Assembly (NCBI GenBank): GCA_025024175.1
Contig: QCXZ01000041.1
Location: 25,849,786-25,913,785, forward strand
From: Rhyzopertha dominica
Lineage: Eukaryota > Arthropoda > Insecta > Coleoptera > Bostrichidae
Length of the DNA: 64,000 nt
Reading direction: 5' to 3'
Shown here piece after piece: positions 34,195 through 45,892 of the stretch (positions are counted from its first letter, which is position 1; the number at the start of each line of letters is the position of its first letter). The position numbers and the translations under genes are program-made. Below the pieces are notes generated by a model, which was given only the letters and a program-made list of their open reading frames with translations, was not told the DNA's origin and made no database searches.

Positions 34195-35417
34195 TATACG
34201 AGGCATGTTTTTTAAGTACCGTTTTGGAATTAAAAAAAAGACGTGCAAAAATATCGCAATAATTTTATCTTACATGAAAGCCTGTACCTTAATCTACTTT
34301 TCTACATAATTTCCGTGAATATTGAGGCACTTGTCATAACGTGGCACCAGTTTTTGAATACCCTCCTCATAAAATTCTGCCGCCTGACTTGTTAACCACT
34401 GTATCACAAATGTTTCGACTTCGTTATCGTCTTGAAGACGCTGACCACCCAGGTGTTTCTTCAATGAGATCTTTCTGATGAGATCTTTGGTCCGATTAGC
34501 CACATGTGGACGGGCATTGTCATGCAGCAAAACGACGCAGATTGTTCAATGTCTTACAATAATACCCTGCATTGATTGTCTCATTACGAGACAGAAACTC
34601 CACTAGCAATACTCCTTTTCTGTCCCAAAAAACTGTGCACATGATTTTCCGGGCAGAAATTGTTTGCTTAAACTTCACTTTTTTGGGTGATGATGAATGT
34701 CGCCATTCCATGGATTGTTGTTTCGATTCTGGTGTGACGTAGGCCACCCATGTTTCGTCACCAGTAACAATTTGGTCTAAAAAATCTTCACCTTCATACT
34801 GGTACCGCTCAAGGAAAGTCAATGCACTGCCTAAACGTTGGGTTTTGTGCAAATCCGTCAACATTTTCGGAACCCAACGTGAACACAATTTCCAGTAATT
34901 CAAGTTCTCGGTCACAATGCGATACAAAACACTACGAGAATATTGAGGAAAGCAGTCGCACAATGATGAAATTGTAAAGCGTCTGTTTTCTCTCACCTTT
35001 TCGTTCACTTTCTGCACCAAATCTTCATTAACGACCGAAGGACGCCCACTCCGTTCTTCATCATGCACATTTGTGCGGCCATCTTTAAATGCTCTCACCC
35101 ATTTCCTTACCATTCCATCACTCATAATGTTTTGTCCGTAAACTTCACAGATCTCACGATGAATATCGATCGGTTTTACGCCTTTAGCACTAAGAAATCG
35201 TATAACAGCCCGTACTTCACAATCGGCGAGACTCACGATTGTCGGAGGCATCTTAAACACTCAGTAAACAACGTATACAATGAAGAATCAAACTGTAATG
35301 GCGTCAGTGCGTAGACAAGAGATTTAGGTAACCAGCGCGCATGCGCGGAACGCCGACCGTAGCGCTGCGGCGGCGGAATCGCAAAACGGTACTTACTTAA
35401 AAAACATGCCTCGTATA
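34195..35417 (-). mobile_element. mariner (DD34D type) transposon with TA duplication
   Basis: The element spans 34197-35415 between TA dinucleotides (34195-34196 and 35416-35417). Both ends carry the inverted repeat TACGAGGCATGTTTTTTAAG followed by GTACCGTTTT; the right arm has a 4-base insertion (AGTA) within it. At about 1,219 bases it is shorter than the usual mariner of roughly 1.3 kb, consistent with the internal deletion seen in its transposase. It lies antisense in the Ten-a intron between 33780 and 38170. Confidence 0.92.
34294..35260 (-). pseudogene. mariner transposase, frameshifted and internally deleted
   Basis: From ATG at 35260 the frame runs 246 codons: a paired-like helix-turn-helix region (VRAVIRFLSAKGVKPIDIHR and WVRAFKDGRTNVHDEERSGR), the WVPKMLTDLHKT-type linker motif, then GDETWV with the first catalytic Asp. 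It stops at 34520. In another frame (34294-34530) follows LHDNARPHVANRTKDLIRK with the second Asp, then jumps to SLKKHLGGQRLQDDNEVETF and the C-terminal EGIQKLVPRYDKCLN. The segment that should carry PPYSPDLAPSDYHLF, with the third catalytic Asp, is missing (about 25 residues). Frameshift plus loss of the third Asp means no active transposase. The rest is well preserved, so the copy is fairly young. Confidence 0.92.
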
Positions 35418-35419
35418 GT

Positions 35420-38169
35420 CGTATACGTAGAACACTGGGAAACGCATACATCTGATTGAGTGCTTCCACTGGTCGATCGGTTAAAGCGTGTAATTTTTCG
35501 ATTAATAGTTTTCATAACTAATTGTGATGCAAATGTACAAAATCACGATCAAAATGAAACTACCGGATTGTCGACTTTAGCTGATAAAGGTGTACCGAAG
35601 CAGGTGCTTTTGACGCACGAATGATGTGGATCCTCAATAAATAAATGCGCCTCAATGGATGACATGTATTTTCCAGTAGGATATCGATAAAACTTGTATC
35701 ACCGAACCCCAAACTACATTAGAAATGATTGACAACAATAAAAAAGCTTGAGTAGTACTTAATGCAAATAAGTATCTATTCTGTAAAAAAAGTCGATCTC
35801 GCATTACTTGTAAAAAATCGGAATGCCAAAGATGTACATACTAGCGCATGTTACAAAGAGTAGTAGTTCCGCTAATCGTAGACCAAATCTTTTAAAATCA
35901 CAGTTTATACTGAATACTTTATTAAATGTTGAAAACTAATCCATTTACTGCAAGTGGATCGACTGAATTATTTCTTTGAAAACTGAACGGCTCAAAATAC
36001 TCACTTTATTATTTTCAAACAGTAGAGTGCTTTGTGCAAGGGACCATCTTCAGTACCGTAGTTAAACATAAATTAAGAAATTGAAAAAAATATTTTCCTC
36101 GAACATTTTCAATCTTGCTTGGAGTTACTGCAAGATCGATCTTAAATAAAATAAATATTTCTCTCTGAATAAATGAGTAACTTCATTTTGTGTTCTAATT
36201 AAGTACCTACTTTAACGAATGGGCAAGATTAAGGTACAAGCGCTCGACATGTGTTTATTGATATTACATATTTTGATAAGAAATGTCAAGATGTGTTGAT
36301 TCAGTTAAATAAATGAACCTTGAAAATAAATGCAGAAAAATTTGGGCAACACTGAGCATTTGTTGAAGAACAAATACAAAATGTTTTTTATATGTACAAA
36401 TTTGGTAATTATGTATGACTTGATATAATTTAGGAATAGTGGTTAAGAAAGCAGTGTTGCCGTATAAAAATTATTCCATTACGTCATAACTCAAATTTGA
36501 TACATACGGTATCCGTTTTCTGATACAATAGAAACCACTACTTAGGAAACAAGTCGGCATGTTCAAGCTTTCAAAATAGAAAATAGACTGCATTTGATGT
36601 AATACATTTATTTCAAATTACAGACTTGCACTGTATATTTATCACAAACAAGGTAGGTGAGCGACTATGTCGTTAAAATGTCCGAGTACTAGTCGCTTTC
36701 TACCTACAGTCAAGATAAAGGCAACATTCAGCCTTCTCGCATAGTAATGAGCTTTTGGAATATATTTTCCTGCATTACAACTACGAATAACTCCACTATG
36801 GACAACGATCTTTGCTATCTGCTATGCTGCAAAAATGGCCCTATGAAAATAAAGGTTCCAAATATCATAGGTAGACAGTGGTAATTTACAAGGATACGAT
36901 TTTTACATTTTTTGCTCTTTTTGAAGTGATACGCATATATCTAATGATGTGATAGGAGGATTTGACATAGGAATATTTAATATAAGCTTTCAGTGTGCCC
37001 AGAGTATTTCCAATACGGAACAGGTTAAGTGATTTTGAATTTATATTAGTTTGAGTTCAGCTAAATTCGTTGTTTAATATTCGATTTGACGAAATTTAAC
37101 GTTGCTTAGAGCAGAAAAACAAATAAATTTGTGGTAATATATAAGCTTTTTAATTGTTATGTTACAATGTTTTCATCATATGGTAATTTTATACTTAAGA
37201 CGATAAACTCATTGGTTGGTGTTCGTACTTTTATTACTTGAAATAAAAATCAAACCTAACATTTACCCAGTAAACAGGGAATTGTCACATTGGGCGGTTT
37301 CTCTTCTCTATTTTAAGCTTAAATCAACTCTGTATTTAAAATAAGCCACTCACATACCTCAATTTAAGGTGTTGTCATGGATACTTGATTGATTTTAGCG
37401 AACATCAACTTTAACGAAGAGAATAGAAACCGACCCCATTGTGTTTAACTTATTCAAACATTATACACTTAACAAGGAGCGTCACCTATCGTCAATTACT
37501 AAGAACTTAAATTCGCCGTCAAAAACAGCGACGCTACCGAATCACTATAATGCATTTGTACATGATTATAGGGACTCTATGAATTACTCCAAAAGCACGA
37601 TAATTTTACTAAGATCCTGTTATTGTTGCCTCTAATTTTAACCGTAATATTTGAGTATACTTCAGCCAGGCAACTGACGGAGCTATGACGTGATCACCTT
37701 GTACTACAGAATGCTCATTTTTGCTGAAGTTCACACCACAACACTGGCTTATAAAAAGATATATAAGTGGTGGATATCAATTTAAAAAAGGCATCATGTC
37801 ACGTATGAGTGACTTAGCTTAATATTTTGAAAGCATTTCGTGTGTAATAGAAGTGATCAAACCGAGCGAATACAACCCAGTTTCAAGAAACGGCTTCAAA
37901 TTAAAATAAAAAAAAATCAGTCGCGGAGTAGATTCGATGTACGGAGAAGCAGGAGTTTGCTCCTGAATTCCTCCTCCCGTTATAATTTTAATTATAAACC
38001 TAAAAAGGAAAAACACCTGAGAACATAATATAATCTGTCAGAAAAAAAATTAAGTACTTTTAATGCTCCATCTATCCTCTATTCGTAAATAATTATATTG
38101 ATATAGTATTACAATTCAATGAATTTGCACATAATTTGCGTTACTAATTTTTTTTATTGTCATTTCCAG
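35420..38169. other. Intron DNA, nothing recognised
   Basis: AT-rich, no recognisable element or RNA gene. The acceptor for the next Ten-a exon is TTTTTATTGTCATTTCCAG, ending at 38169. Confidence 0.5.
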
Positions 38170-38542
38170 AATCACTGCCTACGAGTACAGCAGAACATTC
38201 GAGTGCAACTACACAACACAGTTCCTTACAACCTCCACAACAACGTAGTCAGCTGAAACCTCCATGGTCACCGTTGCCTCTGCTGGAGACCCGACAGTTC
38301 AACACACTGCACTCGGCTACTATTCCACCCTACCAGTTTTGGAATTCCGAATTTAGAAACAAACAACCTGCTTTCATCAGGTTCAATTTTACTTTACCCT
38401 GGGGAGCAAATTTTGCAGTTTACGGAAGGAGGAACGTCGCTCCCAGTGTGACACAGTACGATTTTGTGGAATTCATCAAAGGAGGGAGGTTAGATCATAA
38501 GCTAAGAAAGAGGGAGGCAAGCGAGGAACAAAGGAAATTTGG
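38170..38542 (+). CDS. Ten-a: Ten-a exon: ectodomain region before the EGF repeats
   Basis: The exon (373 bases) begins with two bases closing a split codon and ends GG|GTAAGG (phase 2). It encodes a Ser/Thr/Gln/Pro-rich linker ([20 protein letters not shown]) followed by a highly conserved block with the pieces [36 protein letters not shown] and [15 protein letters not shown], then a basic LRKRE run. The FWN..F....AF..FN.T.P.GA...VYGRRN..P..TQYDF pattern is the insect teneurin N-terminal extracellular block, and the exact wording favours Ten-a over Ten-m. NFT is a possible N-glycosylation site. The function of this block is not well known; it precedes the dimerising EGF stalk. Confidence 0.97.
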
Positions 38543-39180
38543 GTAAGGACGACACTTAGATTGTAATTAGTAGTCTTTGTTAGAAAATGGACTCCATAAT
38601 ATATTATTGTAGTTTTCTTAAACTGTACTTGGAGCTTATTGGTGTAATGTAATGCTTTACCAAGCATTTCGTTTAATCTAAACATTCGCAAATTGACTTC
38701 CTCATTTTGCCACTATTCGATTGCAATTTAGTCATATAAATTCTTGAATTCTTTTTTTTTAGCTTCTATCCGAGAAGCCTTGTTTCCTATCGTAATTCTT
38801 CAATCCTTACATCAAAAATATAAATACTTAATATGTAGAATGATTGGTAACTTGTATTATAGCTCTACTTCAGTAACTGCTGTACACAGTTCAGTAACTT
38901 GTGTCGTCCAAACTACTTTTTTATGTATCAATTTCTCTGCTTCAAATGGGCACATATGGGAAAAGATGTTCCAGGGAAAACTGAGGTTGCTTGAGTAATT
39001 TACACTTTTTTGATAAATGATGACAAACTCTAGTTATGTTTTTTATAAGCGAATCTAAGTCATCCCTTAAAATTTGCTCACAGTTACCGAGCTATCTATC
39101 TATTGTTTGAGTTTGTGATATTCTTCATTTTCGTACTATTACACAATTTTGTTGTGATAAGTTACATATAATAATAATAA
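38543..39180. other. Intron DNA, nothing recognised
   Basis: AT-rich sequence; the frames here are short and unassigned. Confidence 0.45.
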
Positions 39181-39182
39181 TA

Positions 39183-39575
39183 TACAGTAGCGCGCAAAAA
39201 ACCGGAGTGAATTTTCTTTGAACGTCGATAACTCGTGAATGAAGTTACCAATTGACACCGGGTTTTTTACCGTTTGATTCTCATTTTCTTGTTGACATTT
39301 CCAATAAATATCGTTGAGATTGTTTCAGTATATGAAAAGTTATGGTATCACGTTTCAATGCATATCAAAATCTAACCGTGCAAAAAAAACGGACACTCAA
39401 ATTTATAGTAAAACATAAAATTTATTTAAAGAACCACAAAATTAACATTTTATCTAACTGCTGCTTATGCAGCAAAAACAGCAAAAAAACCCCGTGTCAA
39501 TTGGTAATTCCATTCACAAGTTTTCCGACGTTCAAAAAATTTCACTCAGTGTCCGATTTTTTGCACGCTACTGTA
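39183..39575. mobile_element. MITE-like Tc1/mariner-type element with TA duplication
   Basis: The ends are inverted: CAGTAGCGCGCAAAAAACCG at 39185 and CGATTTTTTGCACGCTACTG ending at 39573, between TA dinucleotides (39183-39184, 39574-39575). A third related string (CCGTGCAAAAAAAACGGACA) sits inside at about 39377. The 389-base body has no transposase. The terminal pattern CAGTAGCG-GCAAAAAA-CGGA is of the kind found in Tc1-like elements. It is non-autonomous. Confidence 0.75.
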
Positions 39576-40746
39576 TATGTATGGTGACAACTTTCTGCGA
39601 TTTTTTAATCTCTCCTCCCCCTCTTTTAAGTCAAAATTTTTATTACTTTGTCGAAGTGTAATTTGCGACAATTACTTTTTTGTCAGTATTATGTCGTAAA
39701 GTATAATTGGGCTGAGCCAAGGTTGAAAAGCAAAAGTTGAGATATTTGCATTTAATGTTCATTTTGCTATAGAAAAATGTAAATGTTTAAAACGTTAGAC
39801 ATTTATCAAATCATAATAATTTACTATAATAACTGCATTCGCACAATCCTATTTGAGAACAGGGAGAGATAATCGTATAAACATATCCTATATTTATAAT
39901 AATTATTTGTTAATCAAATAATTTAATATTTACGCAGAATAGTTCTGCGTTAATATGATAGATTATTATCATAAGATAACAATACATTTTTTATTTATTG
40001 TTTACTGCTACACACAAGTTATTTTATTTGTTTAATACTTTCAGGTACCTTGTAAAGGACAGATAAATCATTTTTGTAAGCCTGTCAGGTAACCCAATTC
40101 CACGTTTTTCTTTTTTTTTGCGGAATCCTTGGCAGCGTTTTTTAAACCTTTGGCTGCTTGAGCTTGCCGTATATGACGTTCGCGTATCTGGCTGTCCTTT
40201 TTTTGTGCAAAATTCTTTTTAAAGTCTGTACTTTTTTTTTACTTTGACATGACAAACTCTGATCTCTTCATATTTCTTTACCACATTATAAAATCTTTTG
40301 CGTCTGATATCCAGGGTTTTCAAACAAAACCCGTTACATATGGGTCTGTTTAGGAGTTAAAGAATGGTGCAATGCCTTATTTTGGGCGGTGTTTGGGTGT
40401 GCATTTCTGAAGAGAACTTTTTTACGTATAGTACAATGAATGCGCTCTGTAGGTCCCATCCATTAGGTTTCCTTCCGAAATTTCAATAATCACTGAAAAC
40501 TGCACTCTTAGCTTCATCCGAAAAATTTTCTGTACACTCGTAAACGTAACGGCACCTGCTTCACTGATTTTCTATTATCTCTTATACCACTGCGAGAAAT
40601 ATGCTGTTCGATTTTTTATATTTCTTTTGTGTCTGAACTTTACGCAACCTTCTTCTAGACATTCTTCTAGAAAAATAAGGCTGAACACAAAATTAAAATA
40701 ATAAACTCAAAAATATTGATGTAGTTTTGCTCCGATTTAAACTGAT
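39576..40746. other. Intron DNA, nothing recognised
   Basis: AT-rich intron. A T-rich block at about 40070-40700, with strings such as TTTGCGGAATCCTTGGCAGC, may be a decayed retroelement, but no coding motif could be recognised. Confidence 0.4.
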
Positions 40747-41011
40747 TTAAGCAACTTAATGCGAGAATTACAGTGTGGATGCCATCTAGTGGCAATACGG
40801 CATCATCAACTAGATAGCATGGTGTCATTCACACTGTAATTCTCACATACACATCGCCTACCTTGGCATATATAAGCGAAGCCAGATCTATGCCGTGTTG
40901 TCTGCGTTGGGACTATAGCTGTGCTGAGAAGGCTTTATAAGCCGAAACAGCTGTCCACAGATTGTCTTGACGCAGGAGACGTGGCACAGACGTAAATATT
41001 AAGCAACTTAA
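40747..41011 (+). mobile_element. Retrozyme-like retroposon with hammerhead and 13-bp target duplication
   Basis: The body (40760-40998, 239 bases) is flanked by the direct repeat TTAAGCAACTTAA (40747-40759 and 40999-41011). It opens with a foldback (GAGAATTACAGTGTG at about 40763, inverted as CACACTGTAATTCTC at about 40832). It then has CCTTGGCATATATAAGCGAA and GCCAGATCTATGCCGTGTTG, and ends with a hammerhead (40919-40960) inside an extended imperfect stem. The order foldback, TTGG-ATATAAGC-AA-CCAG box, ribozyme, end is the same as in the 18679-19068 element, though the foldback sequences differ. There are no terminal inverted repeats at the element ends and no protein frame. It is in the sense orientation relative to Ten-a. 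Confidence 0.75.
40919..40960 (+). ncRNA. Hammerhead ribozyme with G8 to A core mutation
   Basis: Stem I CTGTG pairs with CACAG. The core reads CTGAGAA, stem II is GGCTT-TAT-AAGCC (5 perfect pairs), GAAA is intact, and stem III is the palindrome ACAGCTGT followed by C, giving a GUC cleavage triplet. The only departure from the consensus is CTGAGAA instead of CTGANGA, replacing G8, whose ribose hydroxyl contributes acid catalysis and whose base pairs with C3. It is therefore predicted inactive or very weak. It lies on the same strand as Ten-a, in the intron between 38542 and 41457. Confidence 0.8.
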
Positions 41012-41456
41012 CCGCTTACCACTGCGATCACCTTAGAACTCATATTTCTAAAACAAAACCAAAAATTTAATTAACTTCTTTCACCATTATAATACTCCAA
41101 CTCCAAACTTTTAATGAAATAACGAGTAGGAAGCGCTTCTTGCTCATTACTAAGTAGACTTATGCTTCTAGTTTTCATGTAAGTACTTGATTCTGTAAAT
41201 TGCAAAAGAGTTCATTTGAACCTCTTGGCTTCTGACCCCTAAATTAAAGTAGATATGTATGTATGTATAAATCATACACTGGATATGTAATTACTAACTT
41301 ACAGAAGGATAAGGCAGTTATGTCAATGATTTACTACAACTACTACTAGAAAGTATCACAATGTACATAGTCATAATTAACGATACCCGTAGCTGTAATT
41401 TTACATTTTATTCGTCGATATTATCATAAAATAATGCAATCTGTTATCACTTCTAG

Positions 41457-41908
41457 GTATAACAAGAACATCGCTCACAAAACTGACGTGTTGGATACAA
41501 TCTCCACAAGCTATGAAGGAACTCGAAAAATTCTAGCCGATTCTGAACTGAAGGGACCCTTTTATGTGCCACATAGCGTAGATCTTGCTAAATTACCTTC
41601 TCACTTCACGGACTTACCACATCCAACGGTTGACCTAGGGGTCCCTATCGATGAACACGTGATTTCGAAACGCGAAACGGAGATCGAATCGATGTTGGTT
41701 AACGTAAGCCTTCTGCAGTACCTTGACACCGGGAGATGGTTTTTGTCGGTGTACAACGATGAGCTGCAACCACACACAGTTTCCTTGATCATCTCTGAAG
41801 CCGAAGGTGTAAGCACTACCTGTCCGAATGACTGCTCTGGAAGGGGTTCCTGTTATCTTGGGAAATGTGACTGCATCGATGGATTTCAAGGCATCGATTG
41901 CTCTAAAA
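41457..41908 (+). CDS. Ten-a: Ten-a exon: ectodomain segment and EGF repeat 1
   Basis: The exon (452 bases) follows CACTTCTAG and ends AAA A|GTAAGT (phase 1). It completes FG then [19 protein letters not shown], and includes the pieces [20 protein letters not shown] and [20 protein letters not shown], then EGF-like repeat 1, [18 protein letters not shown] plus IDGFQGIDC, with all six cysteines. The [15 protein letters not shown] block is a teneurin signature. VNVS is a possible glycosylation site. A mid-exon stretch (about residues 35-75 of the exon, [20 protein letters not shown]) is acidic and less conserved. No defects are seen. Confidence 0.97.
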
Positions 41909-43282
41909 GTAAGTAGCTAGCTTTTAGGTAGCGGTTTAATTATAATATGCAGTAAGGCGTTTAGTATTACTGTAATAGTAGTGTTAAGTGATGTAAAAAT
42001 TAGACGTGATGAAAGATTCTTAACAAATAAGGCGATGTCCAAATTATTTATACATTTTATTCTAAAAATGTGAAGAAATCTTGAAGAATTATAATACTGT
42101 AGATCGATTTGAGAAAATAATATAATATTTCCTCGGAGGATACAGTCCGCGGCCTTTAAAACTGCGTCTGCTTATATTGCTTAATAAAATGGACCTATAT
42201 ACATATAATTTTAAGCTGAGAAATGGCTGCACTGATCTTAAGGTGGTGTGCCCTGATATTTAGCCGACCTATGCACGGAGGGCAACGACTGCAAAGTGTA
42301 TAGCAACAGTGTGAGAAATAACGGCAAATTCTTGGAAAAGTTGGTTACACTTAACGAAAGTTAGTTCCGTCCTTCTAATCTACGCTACAGTAAAGTCTCT
42401 GCATAAAACGTTGTTGAATCAATCAAGCAAGAAAATATTATTATAGTCAAGAAAGTTCCCTATTCAACTAGACGGATGTTCTTGTATACAGCATGGTGGC
42501 GTTTACATGATTGCAGCCTACAAAGGCGACTTTTAAACTTCCTAACACCTTTCTTATTATTTAGGCTTATTGTGTAATGATAGGCAAGTAGGCTGAAGAA
42601 AAGTTCATAGATTTATTCGGGTGTCATCAGCTTCATACAAAATAAACTAAAATACAATAATACAATGGTAAATATGGAAATAAAAACAGTTACATGGACA
42701 ACTCCCCTTTAGCTTTCAATTTTGCTTCGAAATTAATTTTCTATAATAAGCAGCTTGTCAAGGCCCATTCTGCAACTATGTTCCTAATTAAATTACGTCA
42801 TTCCAAAAGTGAATTAATGCATTATAGCGCTATGATAACAATATTTATAAGTATATCCCAGCAATGGTTGCGTACTAAAAGAGAAAGGGAGACAGAGAAA
42901 GCTCTGCAGTTCCGTTGAAGGCCGAAAGCTCAACTTCGTCTCTTGGTTAACGGACCTCTGACATGTCACTGGTCGGTGATAGATCCTATAAAAAAATATC
43001 ATTTCCTCGGGTAGAGTGATCCAAACTGCAATTAATTGTCGTCTGCTGCAAATGAAATCACCTATAGATAGCACACCACCTAAAGGATAAGTAGGCTATA
43101 AAGTAAAATAAACGTTGTAGCATCAATACGAACTAGGATATATAAGCAAACAAAACATGAAGCAGATCACTCTTCATCAGTCATCACTTTCACCAAATGG
43201 TGTAGGTATTGCTAAAATTTCTTCCAGGATACTTCGATATCTGTTACCCACCAGTATCAAAATTACCCTGTTTATTATACAT
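41909..43282. other. Intron DNA, nothing recognised
   Basis: AT-rich intron. A GCTGATGACACCCG string (- strand near 42585) lacks the other hammerhead parts. No coding frame is credible. Confidence 0.45.
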
Positions 43283-43504
43283 AGTAGTAAATTGGTTTGA
43301 AGGCTTCCGAGATTGTTGTCGATGACATGTTGTTTTCCGGGCTGCATCCCACTTTGCTTGTTTGATCTTGACGTTTCGACAGTCATGTCGATGTCTTCCT
43401 CAGAAGTAACTCTGAAACTTCTAAAACATGAGTGCCGAAACGTCAAGACCAAACAAGCAGCGTGAGAAGCAGCCCGGAAAGCAACATTTTAAAAGTAGTA
43501 AATT
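43283..43504. mobile_element. Minimal head-to-head PLE terminus with 11-bp target duplication
   Basis: A 200-base insertion (43294-43493) lies between direct repeats AGTAGTAAATT (43283-43293 and 43494-43504). The left part (- strand) matches the 3' terminal non-coding sequence of the larger PLE at 44938-46461, including GATGACATGTTGTTTTCCGG. The right part is a shorter inverted copy (CGAAACGTCAAGACCAAACA, CAGCCCGGAAAGCAACAT). At 43367-43406 (-) it has the hammerhead-like order CTT, CTGAGGA, GACA hairpin TGTC, GAAACGTC, AAG. No coding sequence is left. It is in the intron just upstream of the EGF 2-3 exon. Confidence 0.8.
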
Positions 43505-44714
43505 TCAAAAGCAATGTAGTAAGCCGCCATTTAAGTTTTTGACTTCATTCAGTGCGCCTCTTTGTTGGGATTAACTGCTACCATACATTTTTTAAGATTA
43601 TTTCCTGCATGTTTTTCTATGCATCATTACATGTACATTTAAGTTCACATGCAACTTATGCTAGTATATAGAGAATCAATTCGAGTATTGACTTCATAAT
43701 GACTGTAACATAGCAACTGATTACAATAAGTACAATAAGTTTATCATGGTTATATAGCAGTAAATTAGTTTACTCGGATGATTTGGTCCCTAGCATTCCA
43801 AATAATATACTTTTCTGGTTAAAAGTGATAGCAAGAACCCTGTCCGCGATCTAACGGAATCTCTGTATACAAACTGGACTGAAACTATGTCAGTTAGTTA
43901 CCGCGGATTGCCAACTCATGTCTTATGCGTGTGGAAAAATAAAAATTAGGACAAAAAAGCTCGCAGCGTTATTTAGTATAGTCTCTGCACAATAGGCGGA
44001 CTAAGATGTTAGTCACTTATGGTCTAGGGTAGGATTATGCCGATTGTATCAATGAAGCGCTCCGTAAACGCAATGAATAATTAAATTTCGTCTGCTGTTG
44101 TTAATCGAGAGCTTACGCTAGATCGCTGTAGCGACTATTGCTATCACTTTTACATTTTATGCACGACACGAATATGGACGGGCACTGTTGTGATTGTCAA
44201 TTCTTTCGGTACCTATACTTAAAGAGTCAAAATAGGGACACAAAGTTCGGAGCAGTAGAATTTCAATGGATTGACCAGAGCAGACGTATAATTCTTAATT
44301 CTCCACCTTTCTTGTTGTAACTATCTATTTCATTAGTTTATTAAAATTTTGTACCAATAGTAAATTTGCAGAACTTCCCGAAATATTTTCAACCGTTTTG
44401 TTCACCGATGTAAGTGCTGCTTCTGTCTACTTCATCCCCTAAAAGTAGCGTTTAGAAATTAGAAAAGCTTTTAGCCCAAGTGCACCATCACTCTTTTTTT
44501 AGTTAAAATATCTAATCGGTATAACCACTGCAGCACCTCCTCAGACTTTGATCTAAAGAAAAGATATCACCTATAAAGGCAGATCATTTTTCTTCATACT
44601 GGTACCTTATATACAGAATGACCGAGAAAAATAAGAATAATTTTTTTTAGTTGAGTGCGTGCTGTGCAGTTTTCCTTAAAACCTACATTTGTCCTATTTT
44701 TTTTCTTGCTGCAG
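43505..44714. other. Intron DNA, nothing recognised
   Basis: AT-rich intron, no element or RNA gene recognised. It ends with the acceptor tract TTTTTTTCTTGCTGCAG at 44714. Confidence 0.5.
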
Positions 44715-44920
44715 GCGTTTGTCCGGTACTTTGTTCTGGACATGGCCAATATGGTGGTGGCCTTTGTCATTGCGAAGAAGGTTGGAAGGGCCCCGAATGT
44801 GACGTACCCGAGAACGACTGCCGCGTAGCTGATTGTTCCGGCCATGGCCAGTGCATCAAGGGTTCGTGTCGTTGCAAATCAGGGTGGAAGGGAGAAGTTT
44901 GTGACGAAAAGGATTGTGAG
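44715..44920 (+). CDS. Ten-a: Ten-a exon: EGF repeats 2 and 3
   Basis: The exon (206 bases) starts with two bases completing Ser (A+GC) and ends GAT TGT GAG|GTAGGT (phase 0). Repeat 2 reads [20 protein letters not shown] and onward to GPEC. It has five cysteines because Tyr stands where the third Cys of an EGF fold would be. This is the odd-Cys pattern by which teneurins form covalent dimers through EGF 2 and EGF 5. Repeat 3 ([20 protein letters not shown], then GWKGEVC) is regular. A PLE insertion begins 17 bases downstream, and its target duplication starts at intron base 3, so the donor is built partly from the duplicated target. Confidence 0.98.
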
Positions 44921-45047
44921 GTAGGTATCATTGTAGTCTGAAGGCTTCCGTGGTTGTTGTCGATGACATGTTGTTTTCCGGGCTGATTCCCACGTTGGTT
45001 ATTAGACCTTGACGTTTCGACAGTAGTAGCTCTGAAACTGAAGTGTC

Positions 45048-45884
45048 CTAGCCTGCTCGGGTATTTATACTCGTCCGGGTCACTGACGCGTGGGCGTTGT
45101 TATGCATGACCGGTTTCCAGATTCCAGGTAGGTCGATGCCCCGGTCTCGGTTGTAATTGTGCGGGTTCTTCTGGATTTCGATGGCTTCCTTGTACAGTCT
45201 CGGCCAGAATCTCGCTTCCCTCGACAGCATTTGTGCTTCCTCGAATATGATGATGTGGCCAGTCTCCATTCGATGTTCTGCTACAGCCGACCTATCACCT
45301 TGCTGGTCTCTGGTGTCCCTCATGTGCTCCTTGATTCTCGTGCTGATGTGCCTTCCGGTTTGGCCGATGTAAACCTTCCCACAGCTGCATGGGATGCTGT
45401 ACACACCTTGTGTTTGTAGCTCCTCAGTCGTCGAACGATATTTCGGAAAGGCGTTAGCTATCTTTCTCGGGGCGGTGAAGATGGTGTTTATATGATGTCT
45501 TCTCAGCAGCCGTCCGATCTTATCTGTACATCCATTGACGTAGGGCAGGTATGCTGCAGCGATGTTCTCCTCTGGTTCCTTCCTCCGTGGTTGCTTGTTG
45601 ATAGCCTTCTCAATCTGTGCCTTAGGATATCCGTTCTTCTGTAGTGCTCTGCGTAGATGTTCTAATTCCTCTTCTAGGTGGTCTGGTTCACTGACTAGCT
45701 TTGCCCGCTGTATCAGCGTGTTGATGACTCCTTGTTTTTGTGCGGGGTGGTGGTGTGAATCTACATGCAGGTAGCGATCCGTGTGGGTTGGCTTCCTATA
45801 GACCCGATGTCCTAGCGTGCCGTCTTGTTTCCTTGTTACCATCACATCCAGGAAGGGTAGGGCTCCATTTGTCTCCATCTCCAT
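45048..45884 (-). pseudogene. PLE polyprotein fragment: RT thumb, linker and GIY-YIG nuclease
   Basis: A 278-codon open frame on the - strand. It starts within the element, so the usual roughly 500 residues of reverse transcriptase before it are missing. The first part (LPFLDVMVTRKQDGTLGHRV, then YRKPTHTDRYLH) is the end of the RT domain. The middle has the charged RALQKNGYPKAQIEKAI linker and the YLPYVNGCTDKIGRLLRRH block. Next comes the GIY-YIG nuclease: GVYSIPCSCGKVYIGQTGRH, then STRIKEHMRDTR, with a CSC element before VYIG as in Penelope-type enzymes, and a later EIQKNPHNYNRDRG motif. The frame is intact but truncated, so no full element function is expected. A Met at its start is incidental. 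It is unrelated to Ten-a and antisense to it. Confidence 0.92.
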
Positions 45885-45892
45885 CGTGAATG

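Noticed and set aside
42570..42600. GCTGATGACACCCGAATAAA on the - strand as a hammerhead
   Set aside because: Stem II would be too short and GAAA is absent. It may be a PLE-type scrap but cannot be supported.
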